NCBI GenBank assembly: GCA_031273325.1
Contig: JAISSB010000038.1
Span: 1-34,401 of the forward strand
Length of the DNA stretch: 34,401 nucleotides
Direction of reading: 5' to 3'
DNA from: Treponema sp.
Lineage (GTDB): Bacteria; Spirochaetota; Spirochaetia; Treponematales; Breznakiellaceae
The translations under genes and the position numbers were made by a program. This document shows positions 23,570-30,321 of this stretch, piece by piece. Position 1 is the stretch's first letter; every line of letters begins with the position of its first letter. The notes under the pieces are model-generated. The model saw nothing but the letters and a program-made list of their open reading frames with translations. It had not been told where the DNA came from and searched no databases.

Positions 23570-24325
23570 ATGGCACACCGTTTTTTTCGTACTGCAAAAG
23601 CCACTGATATTGTTGAAAAGTTGGTTACAAAACTGGTATACGAGCATGCTATCATTGAAGAGGGCGACCGTATTTTAATCGCAGTGTCCGGAGGCAAGGA
23701 TTCTACGATACTTGCGTGGGCGCTTTCCAAGATTCGTCCCACTCTGAAGCGGAACTATACATTAACCGCCATACATATTTCAAGCGATTTTTGCGCTTGC
23801 TGTAAAAAATCAGCGCTGGAACAACGCCTTAATGCGTGGGATATTCCCTTTGTTGATCGTTTTGTACCCATTATCGGGAGATTAAAAACGGGAAAATCAA
23901 TGAATTGTTACTGGTGTTCTACGCAGCGCCGGTTGGAATTGTTGAACTATGCAACGGAACATCACTTCAATAAGCTTGCACTCGGACACCATTTGGACGA
24001 TATCATCGAAACATTCTTTATGAATTTGACGATAAAAGGAACGTTTTCAACGATGGCTTTGTCTATGCCCTATCGTAATTATCCGGTACGTATCATACGC
24101 CCCCTTGCTTATCTCGAGGAACAGCAGATTATAGCCTGTGCCGCAGAGCAGCACATTCTCAACAATATGTGTACATGTCCTTACGGCATGCGCTCCGAGC
24201 GCCGTGTCATGCGCGCACGCATTGCTAACTTTACCCATAATTCCAGTGCGGTGAAACGGCATATCCTTCACGCACTCCTTAATTCCCCCGTATTTGCTGG
24301 AAATAATAAAGAGTCACAAGGTTAA
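23570..24325 (+). CDS. ttcA: tRNA 2-thiocytidine biosynthesis protein TtcA-like
   Basis: A 251-residue PP-loop ATPase of the TtcA group, which thiolates C32 of certain tRNAs using an Fe-S cluster. The PP-loop is ILIAVSGGKDST (about residues 36-47). The family CxxC motif is NCYWCSTQRR, and the LGHHLDDIIETFFMNL motif follows. Further Cys residues (FCACCKK and NMCTCPYG) fit cluster-binding enzymes of this group. The length is slightly shorter than E. coli TtcA. The ATG start gives MAHRFFRTAKA with only a weak ribosome binding site. The gene stands alone, enclosed between repeat arrays on both sides. Confidence 0.88.
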   Translation: MAHRFFRTAKATDIVEKLVTKLVYEHAIIEEGDRILIAVSGGKDSTILAWALSKIRPTLKRNYTLTAIHISSDFCACCKKSALEQRLNAWDIPFVDRFVPIIGRLKTGKSMNCYWCSTQRRLELLNYATEHHFNKLALGHHLDDIIETFFMNLTIKGTFSTMALSMPYRNYPVRIIRPLAYLEEQQIIACAAEQHILNNMCTCPYGMRSERRVMRARIANFTHNSSAVKRHILHALLNSPVFAGNNKESQG

Positions 24326-24362
24326 TCCGCATACCCCTTATTTTTATAAACGCTTTGTCTTT

Positions 24363-24568
24363 GGGGACAGACCCTATATCATTGGGGACAGACCCTGTGT
24401 CTTCGGGGAAAAATCCCTATGTTTTTGGGGACAAACCCTATATTTTTGGGGACAGACCCTGTGTTTTTTGGGGACAGACCCTATATCTTTGGGGACAGAC
24501 CCTGTTGATCTGGGGACAACTTCTGTTGATTTGGGGACAACTTCTGTTGATTTGGGACAGACCCTGTG
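24363..24568 (+). repeat. Ten-unit GGGGACAGACCCT array (downstream of ttcA)
   Basis: About ten tandem units of 21-24 bp, consensus GGGGACAGACCCTRTRTCTTT. They include degenerate forms such as GGGGAAAAATCCC and GGGGACAACTTCT. This tail differs from that of the 610-1526 array (TCTGAACTAAAC), so the two arrays expanded independently from the same GGGGACAGACC core. The track ORFs here are repeat translations. Confidence 0.92.
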
Positions 24569-24577
24569 CCGTTTTCA

Positions 24578-24832
24578 AAAACGGTCGCTTAATTTTCAAA
24601 AACGGTCGTTTGATTTTGTAAAACGGTCGCTTGATTTTAATAAAACGGTCGTTTTATTTTAACAAAACGGTCGTTTGATTTTCTAAAATGGTCGTTTCAT
24701 TTTCCAAAACGGTCGTATAATTTTCCAAAACGGTCGTTTGATTTTGTAAAACGGTCGTTTGATTTTGTAAAACGGTCGTTTGATTTTGTAAAACGGTCGT
24801 TTGATTTTGTAAAACGGTCGTTTGATTTTAAG
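24578..24832 (+). repeat. Twelve-unit 21-22-bp AAACGGTCGTTT array (upstream of ompA-like gene)
   Basis: Twelve tandem units of the same family and orientation as 23250-23440. The last five units are nearly identical (AAAACGGTCGTTTGATTTTGT), implying recent expansion. Two units are 22 bp long, so the KIKRPFY-repeat ORF at 24683-24889 is a by-product and not a gene. Confidence 0.93.
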
Positions 24833-24893
24833 AGATGGGCGCTCCTCTTTGACAAGAGGAGCAGAGTCGTGTATGGTTCTGCTGCGCATCTCT
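24831..24893. other. Nested inverted repeats (possible three-way junction) before the ompA-like gene
   Basis: An outer stem AGAGATG/CATCTCT (24831-24837 with 24887-24893) encloses a perfect 9-bp hairpin GCTCCTCTT-TGAC-AAGAGGAGC (24841-24862). A weaker second hairpin, built on CAGA/TCTG, follows it (about 24862-24881). No T run follows. It lies between the repeat arrays and the ATG at 24943, so it may act as a structured leader or insulating terminator. The rest of 24894-24942 is plain AT-rich sequence. Confidence 0.5.
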
Positions 24894-24942
24894 CTCAGTT
24901 GTTGAAAAGAAACTTCTAAGCAGGTATACTTGTTTTATTAAT

Positions 24943-25833
24943 ATGAAGAATATATTAGAAGACATTGGTATCGGCAGTTTGTGGATCGCTCTAATTCTGG
25001 CGGCCGGCGTGTTTGCATGGGGAATGACAAGAAGCGTCCATGCGGAATCGCTGCAGAAAGCTGTCAATACGGTGGTCGGCAATTTGGTAGAAGTCGGAGA
25101 CACGCTCTCCTATCCCGATAGCCCGCAGAGTAATTTGGGAACATGGTATGCAGGAACTCAGCCTGAAGAAAAGGTGTTAGTCTTTTCTATTTTGTACGAA
25201 GGAATGTCAATTCCGTGCGTTGCTCAGATTTCTGAAGAAGGAACCCGCGTCATTCCGGTGAGCAGCTCTACGCAGGAAACCTTAAAGCGCATACAACCGC
25301 GGGTTATCAATGACTATGTGAGCCGCATTGAAGCGTCTGTACATAAAGAAGCGTCAGAGAGCGAGAGCGAAATGATTATAGAATACCGGGAGCCGGCAAA
25401 TCCGGTTAATGAGCAGATAGCAGCAGATATCACGACTGAATTAGAAAATTTAGGTATCACTGATACTCAAGTGACGATTGTGGACGAAGGAATATCGATT
25501 AACCTTGAAGATATTCAGTTTGTTTCGAATTCTGAACGGATGTTAGCGGGGGAAGAACGGAAACTCGATCAGATCGGTACTATTTTGCGGCAGTATCAGA
25601 ACCGCAATGTCTTGATTACCGGACATACCGCTCAGGTCGGAAATACGACCGCAGGCGACCAAGAACTGTCGGAATCACGGGCACGGACCGTGGCGAATTA
25701 CTTTATTCAAAACGGTATCCGTGAAGCTTCGCAAATTGAGTCCCGCGGCTACGGCTCGTCACGCCCGGTTGCCGACAACAGTACTGAAGCCGGACGGCAA
25801 AAAAACCGCCGGGTTGAGATTATTCTGCGATGA
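24943..25833 (+). CDS. OmpA-family cell-envelope protein
   Basis: A 296-residue protein with an N-terminal hydrophobic segment (LWIALILAAGVFAWG, about 13-28) that is a signal peptide or anchor. A middle region of unknown fold has a charged stretch around 125-150. The C-terminal OmpA-like peptidoglycan-binding domain covers about 180-296. Its marks are IQFVSNSERMLAGEERKLDQI, VLITGHTAQVG, LSESRARTVANYF, SRGYGSSRP and the terminal QKNRRVEIIL, with the Asp and Arg that bind diaminopimelate-type peptidoglycan apparently in place. No strong ribosome binding site is visible. It overlaps the nif3-like gene by 4 bases (ATGA) and heads the operon. Confidence 0.9.
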   Translation: MKNILEDIGIGSLWIALILAAGVFAWGMTRSVHAESLQKAVNTVVGNLVEVGDTLSYPDSPQSNLGTWYAGTQPEEKVLVFSILYEGMSIPCVAQISEEGTRVIPVSSSTQETLKRIQPRVINDYVSRIEASVHKEASESESEMIIEYREPANPVNEQIAADITTELENLGITDTQVTIVDEGISINLEDIQFVSNSERMLAGEERKLDQIGTILRQYQNRNVLITGHTAQVGNTTAGDQELSESRARTVANYFIQNGIREASQIESRGYGSSRPVADNSTEAGRQKNRRVEIILR

Positions 25834-26588
25834 CCACGAAAGCATTCGATACCTTTTTCCGAGACCTGTTAGATATCGAACGGTTTCAAAACTTTGATTC
25901 GTCTTTAAATGGACTTCAAGTTGATAATGACGGTGCTGACGTGAACATTGTTGCCTTTGCTGTTGATGCTTCTTTGGAAACATTTAAAAGGGCGTTGAGC
26001 GTTGGGGCCGGCATGCTCTTTGTACACCACGGGTTACTGTGGGGAAAGCGGGAACGGTTCACCGGCCTTTTGAGGGAGCGGCTTGCGTTCTTAATAAAAC
26101 ATAATATTGCCCTCTATGCGGTACATCTCCCCCTTGATCAGAATCCAACGCTAGGAAATAATGCCGTGCTGGCACGACTATTAAATGTTGATTCACCCAA
26201 ACCTTTCGGTTGGTATCACGGTGTGCAGATCGGCTACACCGGACGATTGAGCAGCGAACTGACTGTGGACGAAGCGGTGCAGCGAATCAGTTATCTCAAT
26301 CGGCCCCCTTTAAATGTTTATCCTTTCGGCGTGCAAAAGAACCGCACCGTTGCAATTATCTCTGGGGGAGCGGCATTTGAGGCGCAGCAAGCGCTTGAAG
26401 AAGCCGTTGATCTCTATATAACAGGAGAAATGAATCATGCCGTTTATCACATGGTGTTGGAAGGAAAACTCAACATGATTGCCGGGGGACATTATAATAC
26501 TGAAACATGGGGAGTGCGAGCTGTTATGGATAGTTGTGTACAATTGCCGATACGCACTGAATTTATTGACGTTCCAACAGGCTTATAA
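25830..26588 (+). CDS. Nif3-like dinuclear metal centre protein (YbgI/YqfO family)
   Basis: A 252-residue member of the Nif3/YbgI/DUF34 family, hexameric proteins with a two-metal site and unsettled function (GTP cyclohydrolase I type 2 is a common but doubtful label). Metal-ligand motifs are FVHHGLLWG (His-His) near residue 65, HLPLDQNPTLGNN (Asp), and GGHYNTETWG (His and Glu) near the C-terminus. The NGLQVDN beginning is typical. The length is that of the short form without the YqfO insertion. It is translationally coupled to the ompA-like gene, and lspA follows 5 bases later. Confidence 0.92.
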   Translation: MTTKAFDTFFRDLLDIERFQNFDSSLNGLQVDNDGADVNIVAFAVDASLETFKRALSVGAGMLFVHHGLLWGKRERFTGLLRERLAFLIKHNIALYAVHLPLDQNPTLGNNAVLARLLNVDSPKPFGWYHGVQIGYTGRLSSELTVDEAVQRISYLNRPPLNVYPFGVQKNRTVAIISGGAAFEAQQALEEAVDLYITGEMNHAVYHMVLEGKLNMIAGGHYNTETWGVRAVMDSCVQLPIRTEFIDVPTGL

Positions 26589-26593
26589 CAATA

Positions 26594-27133
26594 ATGACGA
26601 TGAAATATATACCGTTTTCACTGACAGCACTCGTTATATTGCTCGATCAAGCAGTAAAAATATTCATTGCCGACCAGTGGCCTCTTAGACAGGGGGAAAA
26701 AGCACGCCTGATTAGCGATGTGTTTAATAACGAGTTTTTAGAAATTTACCATGTGCGGAATACTGCTATGGCGTTTGGTTTGGGACATGCATTGCCCGAT
26801 TCTGTCCGCTTTATGGTTTTTATTGTCCTGCCCCTTGGAGCGCTGTGCTTTTTGTTGTGGCATTATTTTAAAGCAAAGGATATTTCGTCTTTACAGCGGT
26901 GGACTGTTGCCGGTATCCTCGGCGGCGGAATTGGTAATTTAATTGACCGTATGTTCCGTCCGGACGGAGTTGTTGATTTTATCAGTGTTAAGTTCTATGG
27001 GTTTCTCGGTATAGAACGATTTCCAACTTTTAATATAGCTGATTCAAGCGTTGTTATCTGTTTATTCACCCTTCTTATCTCTATGTTTTTTGATAAAAAA
27101 CCGCAAATTACCAAAACGGAGGTTATTTCATGA
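26594..27133 (+). CDS. lspA: Lipoprotein signal peptidase (signal peptidase II)
   Basis: A 179-residue inner-membrane aspartyl protease that cleaves prolipoproteins. Four membrane segments are visible. The first conserved block is LLDQAVKIFI near the N-terminus, then HVRNTAMAFGLG and GGGIGNLIDRMF. The catalytic aspartates are in DGVVDFISV and PTFNIADSSVVI. The start is ATG 26594 or 26600. The product matters for the many lipoproteins of spirochaetes, including the TPR lipoprotein in this window. It overlaps the next small membrane-protein gene by 4 bases (ATGA). Confidence 0.96.
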   Translation: MTMKYIPFSLTALVILLDQAVKIFIADQWPLRQGEKARLISDVFNNEFLEIYHVRNTAMAFGLGHALPDSVRFMVFIVLPLGALCFLLWHYFKAKDISSLQRWTVAGILGGGIGNLIDRMFRPDGVVDFISVKFYGFLGIERFPTFNIADSSVVICLFTLLISMFFDKKPQITKTEVIS

Positions 27134-27423
27134 ACCGCAAGACAACAAATACCATATTCTTTATGCTCGGTGCAACAGTATTTAATATATTAATGTGCTT
27201 AATTTTTTTCGTCGGAATAATCGTTTTATACGTTAAATTCCTTGTACCTGTTCTTGGGGAACAATCAACAGTGTGGGGAATGCCGCTTAGTTTCGTACTT
27301 TCCTTGGCACTTTCATTTTTCGCTTACCGTGCTATAGTTAAGTTTTTATTCAAAAAGATTGATATGGAAAAGTATTTTGATCCGATTTTTGGAAAAAAAC
27401 GAAGAACACAGCGGCTTGATTAG
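27130..27423 (+). CDS. Small membrane protein downstream of lspA
   Basis: A 97-residue protein with two or three hydrophobic helices (FFMLGATVFNILMCLIFFVGIIVLYV and VLSLALSFFAYRAIVKFLF). The C-terminal tail is basic (FGKKRRTQRLD) and probably cytoplasmic. I recognise no named family with certainty; similar small proteins beside lspA occur in treponemes as I recall. Overlap with lspA suggests coupled expression and perhaps a role in lipoprotein maturation, which is only an inference from position. It ends 41 bases before the convergent ftsX-type gene. Confidence 0.75.
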   Translation: MNRKTTNTIFFMLGATVFNILMCLIFFVGIIVLYVKFLVPVLGEQSTVWGMPLSFVLSLALSFFAYRAIVKFLFKKIDMEKYFDPIFGKKRRTQRLD

Positions 27424-27464
27424 CATATTTAAAAAGACCCTCTCAATACTTACTGTCTCAATAC

Positions 27465-28709
27465 TTACTGTCTCAATGCTTCTACCGGTTCAATAAAAGC
27501 GCTTTTAAGCGAAGGAATAAGGGTGCATAGTGCAGCAACTATAACCCCGAAAAGAAAGCCTTGAAGCAAAATAACGGGAGAGAATTTCAAAAATAGTGAA
27601 CCCGTTATCGGATATTCTTTTAACCCACCGCCAGTAAAAGTTTGTAAATCAACAGGAAAAATAGAACCTATTCCGGTTGTAATTCCCCCGATAATCACTC
27701 CAACTAAAGAGCCTAACACACTTAATAGTACTGCTTCAAAGAAAAATACTATAACGATTTCACGGCGAGTCATACCAAGTGTCCCCATCATTCCGATTTC
27801 TTTTACCCGTTCATGAATGATCATTACCACTGTATTCACAATAAGAAAACTTGCAACTATTTGAAATACTAAAAAGATAACTATATATATAGATGTAGTT
27901 TGTTGCATCATTGCAACCATATAATTATCACGCCATTCATGAACAGTATTTCCATCTCCGACAATTGTACGAATCTGTTCCGCTGTTGCGGACGTTGTTT
28001 TTTCATCGTTAACGTAAATATACAGTTGTTGAGTCCCTTCCCCAAGAACAAGGAGCCGCTGTAAGCGGCTAAAGTCAACCAAAATAGCATTTTCGTCAAA
28101 GCGCCGGTAATCAAATTCAAATAACCCAACAATTTCCGGACTCCACATTTTATCAGAAAATTGCGCCGAAACTGTTTTAAGGGGAATACGGTCACCAATA
28201 CGTAACCCCGCTTTTTTAGCTAATGCCGTCCCAATGACACATTCATTTGTATTGGGAGTAGGAAAATGCCCCGCACGTAAACCGTTACTGTGGTCACTCA
28301 AATTAAAATCGAGTACTGTTTGCTCTTTTTCAAAATTAAGCCCCCAAAGGAGTGCATGCTTCACCGTACTGTCTTGCAAAGTCGCATACGCGTTAATCCG
28401 TGGCAGAACAGCACGTATATGAGGAATTGCTTCAATACTCTCAATCATCTCCGATGTACTCCTTCCCTGTGCAACGGGATACTGTACTGGATAGTACTCT
28501 TTTTCTTCTTCATACTGTGACGAAACAACATTGATATGTCCAGTGTCAAAGACTTTAACGACATCTTCTATGCCTTTCGTCATACCTTCTGTCATAGATT
28601 GCAAAAAAATATTAAAAAATACTGCTATTGCAACCGCCACAACACAGAGAATTGTCCGCCGCATATTTCGTCCAATGTTTCGATATGCTATTGTTAAAAG
28701 ACTAGCCAT
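27465..28709 (-). CDS. FtsX/LolC-type ABC transporter permease
   Basis: A 414-residue integral membrane protein. The N-terminal segment begins IAYRNIGRNMRRTILCVVAVAIAVFF, as in MacB/LolC/FtsX permeases. A long periplasmic domain follows (about 45-270). The C-terminal FtsX domain has three helices (IYIVIFLVFQIVASFLIVN, IVIVFFFEAVLLSVLGSLVG, ILLQGFLFGVIVAAL) and the typical ERVKEIGMMGTLGMTRREI coupling segment. Members move lipoproteins or other hydrophobic molecules, or work mechanically on envelope enzymes. No ATPase gene is adjacent. The ATG is preceded by GAGGTGAT. The last codons and stop (GYATTGAGACAGTAA) are repeated in tandem just past the gene. Confidence 0.88.
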   Translation of the reverse strand: MASLLTIAYRNIGRNMRRTILCVVAVAIAVFFNIFLQSMTEGMTKGIEDVVKVFDTGHINVVSSQYEEEKEYYPVQYPVAQGRSTSEMIESIEAIPHIRAVLPRINAYATLQDSTVKHALLWGLNFEKEQTVLDFNLSDHSNGLRAGHFPTPNTNECVIGTALAKKAGLRIGDRIPLKTVSAQFSDKMWSPEIVGLFEFDYRRFDENAILVDFSRLQRLLVLGEGTQQLYIYVNDEKTTSATAEQIRTIVGDGNTVHEWRDNYMVAMMQQTTSIYIVIFLVFQIVASFLIVNTVVMIIHERVKEIGMMGTLGMTRREIVIVFFFEAVLLSVLGSLVGVIIGGITTGIGSIFPVDLQTFTGGGLKEYPITGSLFLKFSPVILLQGFLFGVIVAALCTLIPSLKSAFIEPVEALRQ

Positions 28710-28748
28710 ATATCACCTCTTCTTAATTTGTCCTATTTATCTATTACA

Positions 28749-28777
28749 ATAATAATTGAACTAATACAGTGTGTCAA
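28749..28777 (-). promoter_or_regulatory. Sigma-70-type promoter of the ftsX-type gene
   Basis: On the minus strand, TTGACA (28777-28772, perfect consensus), a 17-base spacer and TATTAT (28754-28749) lie 40 bases upstream of the ATG. Confidence 0.75.
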
Positions 28778-28828
28778 TAGAAAATTTTAGAGTAGTCATT
28801 TTAGGCAAAAATAGTATACCATACATTT

Positions 28829-29269
28829 ATGAATAGCTTAAAAGTTTATACAGACGGTAGCTGTTTGGGTAATCCCGGACGAGGTGGTTGGGCGTTCATT
28901 ATACTAGACAGAGACACAGTATGCAAAGAACATGCCGGTGCTGAACTGTACACTACCAATAATCGCATGGAATTGATTGCAGTTATTAATGCGCTTGAAA
29001 CAGTTTTATCCATGAGTAGTTCCGAAGTTACGGTTGTAACTGATTCTCAATATGTAAAAAATGGCATTACGGCATGGATTTATAAATGGAAACGGAATAA
29101 TTGGCAAACAACTTCCAAAACGCCAGTTAAAAATAAAGAATTATGGCAAAAATTAGAATTATACACGCAACAACTTTCAGTATCCTGGGAATGGACAAAA
29201 GGACACAATGGTGATAAGTATAATGAACGTTGCGACTTTCTTGCGCGTCGAAACAGTTCCAGCTTATAG
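28829..29269 (+). CDS. rnhA: Ribonuclease HI
   Basis: A 146-residue RNase HI that removes RNA from RNA-DNA hybrids. The four acidic catalytic residues are visible: Asp in VYTDGSCLGNPG, Glu in NNRMELIAV, Asp in VVTDSQYVKNGI and Asp near the C-terminus in NERCDFLAR. The basic substrate-binding handle is IYKWKRNNWQTTSKTPVKNKELW, as in E. coli, and WTKGHNGDKYNE supplies the conserved His. The stop codon is inside the loop of the hairpin at 29257-29285, which separates it from convergent groES. Confidence 0.97.
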   Translation: MNSLKVYTDGSCLGNPGRGGWAFIILDRDTVCKEHAGAELYTTNNRMELIAVINALETVLSMSSSEVTVVTDSQYVKNGITAWIYKWKRNNWQTTSKTPVKNKELWQKLELYTQQLSVSWEWTKGHNGDKYNERCDFLARRNSSSL

Positions 29270-29285
29270 AAACTACAAGCTGGAA
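29257..29285. terminator. Hairpin between convergent rnhA and groES
   Basis: Perfect 9-bp stem TTCCAGCTT/AAGCTGGAA with an 11-base loop that contains the rnhA TAG. It lies 7 bases past the groES stop on the other strand. No long T run follows on either side, but position and symmetry suit a two-way terminator. Confidence 0.5.
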
Positions 29286-29291
29286 TACAGT

Positions 29292-29564
29292 TTATTCAAT
29301 GATAGCAACGATATCAGACATTCTAAGGATAAGATATTCAACACTGTCGATTTTAATTGCTGTTCCTGCATATTTATCATGCATAACTTTCTGTCCAACT
29401 GTTACGGTAATTTTTTCTTTTTCTGTACCCGGACCGACTTCTACGACTGTACCAATTTGTGTTTTTTCTTGTGCTGTGTCAGGGATAATAATCCCTCCCG
29501 CACTTTTAGATTCACTTTTTTCCAATTTAACGATGACTCTATCCGCTAACGGCTTTACTTTCAT
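29292..29564 (-). CDS. groES: Co-chaperonin GroES
   Basis: A 90-residue subunit of the heptameric lid of the GroEL chamber. Recognised by MKVKPLADRVIVKLEK, the mobile loop SKSAGGIIIPDTAQEKTQIGTV (with the GroEL-contacting GGIIIPD), GPGTEKEK, and DKYAGTAIKIDSVEYLILR. The ATG has GGAGGA upstream. groEL is not next to it. No CIRCE element was seen in the leader; expression seems to come from the sigma-70-type promoter at 29599-29628. Solitary groES is the arrangement I recall for T. pallidum. Confidence 0.97.
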   Translation of the reverse strand: MKVKPLADRVIVKLEKSESKSAGGIIIPDTAQEKTQIGTVVEVGPGTEKEKITVTVGQKVMHDKYAGTAIKIDSVEYLILRMSDIVAIIE

Positions 29565-29598
29565 AGAAAATCCTCCATAAATTATATTATTTAAGAGA

Positions 29599-29628
29599 AA
29601 TATACAAAAACGGATAAGCTTCCGTCAA
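29599..29628 (-). promoter_or_regulatory. Sigma-70-type promoter of groES
   Basis: On the minus strand, TTGACG (29628-29623), an 18-base spacer and TATATT (29604-29599) lie about 35 bases before the ATG. No inverted repeat of the CIRCE type (TTAGCACTC-N9-GAGTGCTAA) is present. Confidence 0.7.
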
Positions 29629-29651
29629 CAAATTTTAGGTTTGGCTCTATC

Positions 29652-30032
29652 TCAAGAGGTTTTATTCTTTATTTGTCCCAAAACTATTGAAGCAAGTTTT
29701 TTATATTGAGCGGGGAGAATCGACGCATCCGGTTCATTATACCGTGCTAAAATTAATTCACATTCATAGGCAGCAACGGTATATTGTTTCATTTTATAGT
29801 GAATAAACGCTTTTTCATATTGGGCAGTAAGTGCTAATGCAGGGTTATTTGAAAAACGTGTTTCAAGCGCTTCATAGTATTGGAGCGCCTGATCATATCT
29901 ATTCTGATCAAACGCTTCTTGTCCATGTTGAATGATTTGTGCGGGAGACATATCCGCTTCAACAACAATCGATCCCTTTGAAGCGCAGGAATATAGGCTT
30001 AAGAAAATTCCAATAATAATTAATATCCGCAT
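29652..30032 (-). CDS. Small lipoprotein with TPR-like repeats
   Basis: The start was placed at ATG 30032 (MRILIIIGIFLSLYSCASKGS), which gives a clean lipoprotein signal: hydrophobic core, then the lipobox LYSC. The mature part of about 110 residues has helical TPR-like or BamD/YbgF-like repeats: ARF-type segments IIQHGQEAFDQNRYDQALQYYEALETRF and AQYEKAFIHYKMKQYTVAAYECELILARY. Such proteins act as adaptors in envelope complexes. It is too short to be a full BamD (about 240 residues), so a partner cannot be named. It is divergent from tgt across a 289-base gap that contains a 16-bp palindrome. Confidence 0.8.
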   Translation of the reverse strand: MRILIIIGIFLSLYSCASKGSIVVEADMSPAQIIQHGQEAFDQNRYDQALQYYEALETRFSNNPALALTAQYEKAFIHYKMKQYTVAAYECELILARYNEPDASILPAQYKKLASIVLGQIKNKTS

Positions 30033-30154
30033 ATACTTATTATAATACCCAACAGAAAAATAGTAAAGCACAAGAGCCGAGCATATTGGCGCACATAAAT
30101 AAATTTTAGCGTTTACAAAACGGTAGCTCAAGTAATTATAGGGTGAATATATAT

Positions 30155-30170
30155 TCTATCAATTGATAGA
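30155..30170. promoter_or_regulatory. 16-bp perfect palindrome between divergent genes
   Basis: TCTATCAATTGATAGA reads the same on both strands. It lies 123 bases upstream of the TPR lipoprotein and 152 bases upstream of the proposed tgt start. Such a site could be an operator for a dimeric regulator. A TATACT box about 85 bases downstream might belong to tgt, but I found no well-spaced -35 for it. Confidence 0.4.
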
Positions 30171-30321
30171 CCAATTCTGTAAAGTCTCTGTATTCTGCAC
30201 ATCATAGAAGCAAATTTTATGTCTTTTTGCAGTGGCACCTGAAACGTTTTTTAACGTATACTATTGCACACAGACGTACATATCGACAATACTATATAGC
30301 TAATATTGAGAGGTATTAACT

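Noticed and set aside
24683-24889. KIKRPFY-repeat protein on the minus strand
   Set aside because: A translation of the 21-bp repeat; 22-bp units in the same array break the frame, so selection is not on protein.
24831-24893. Integron attC site
   Set aside because: The inverted repeats lack the RYYYAAC and GTTRRRY ends, and no integrase gene is in the window.
29565-29640. CIRCE heat-shock operator upstream of groES
   Set aside because: No TTAGCACTC/GAGTGCTAA inverted repeat is present, only a sigma-70-type promoter.
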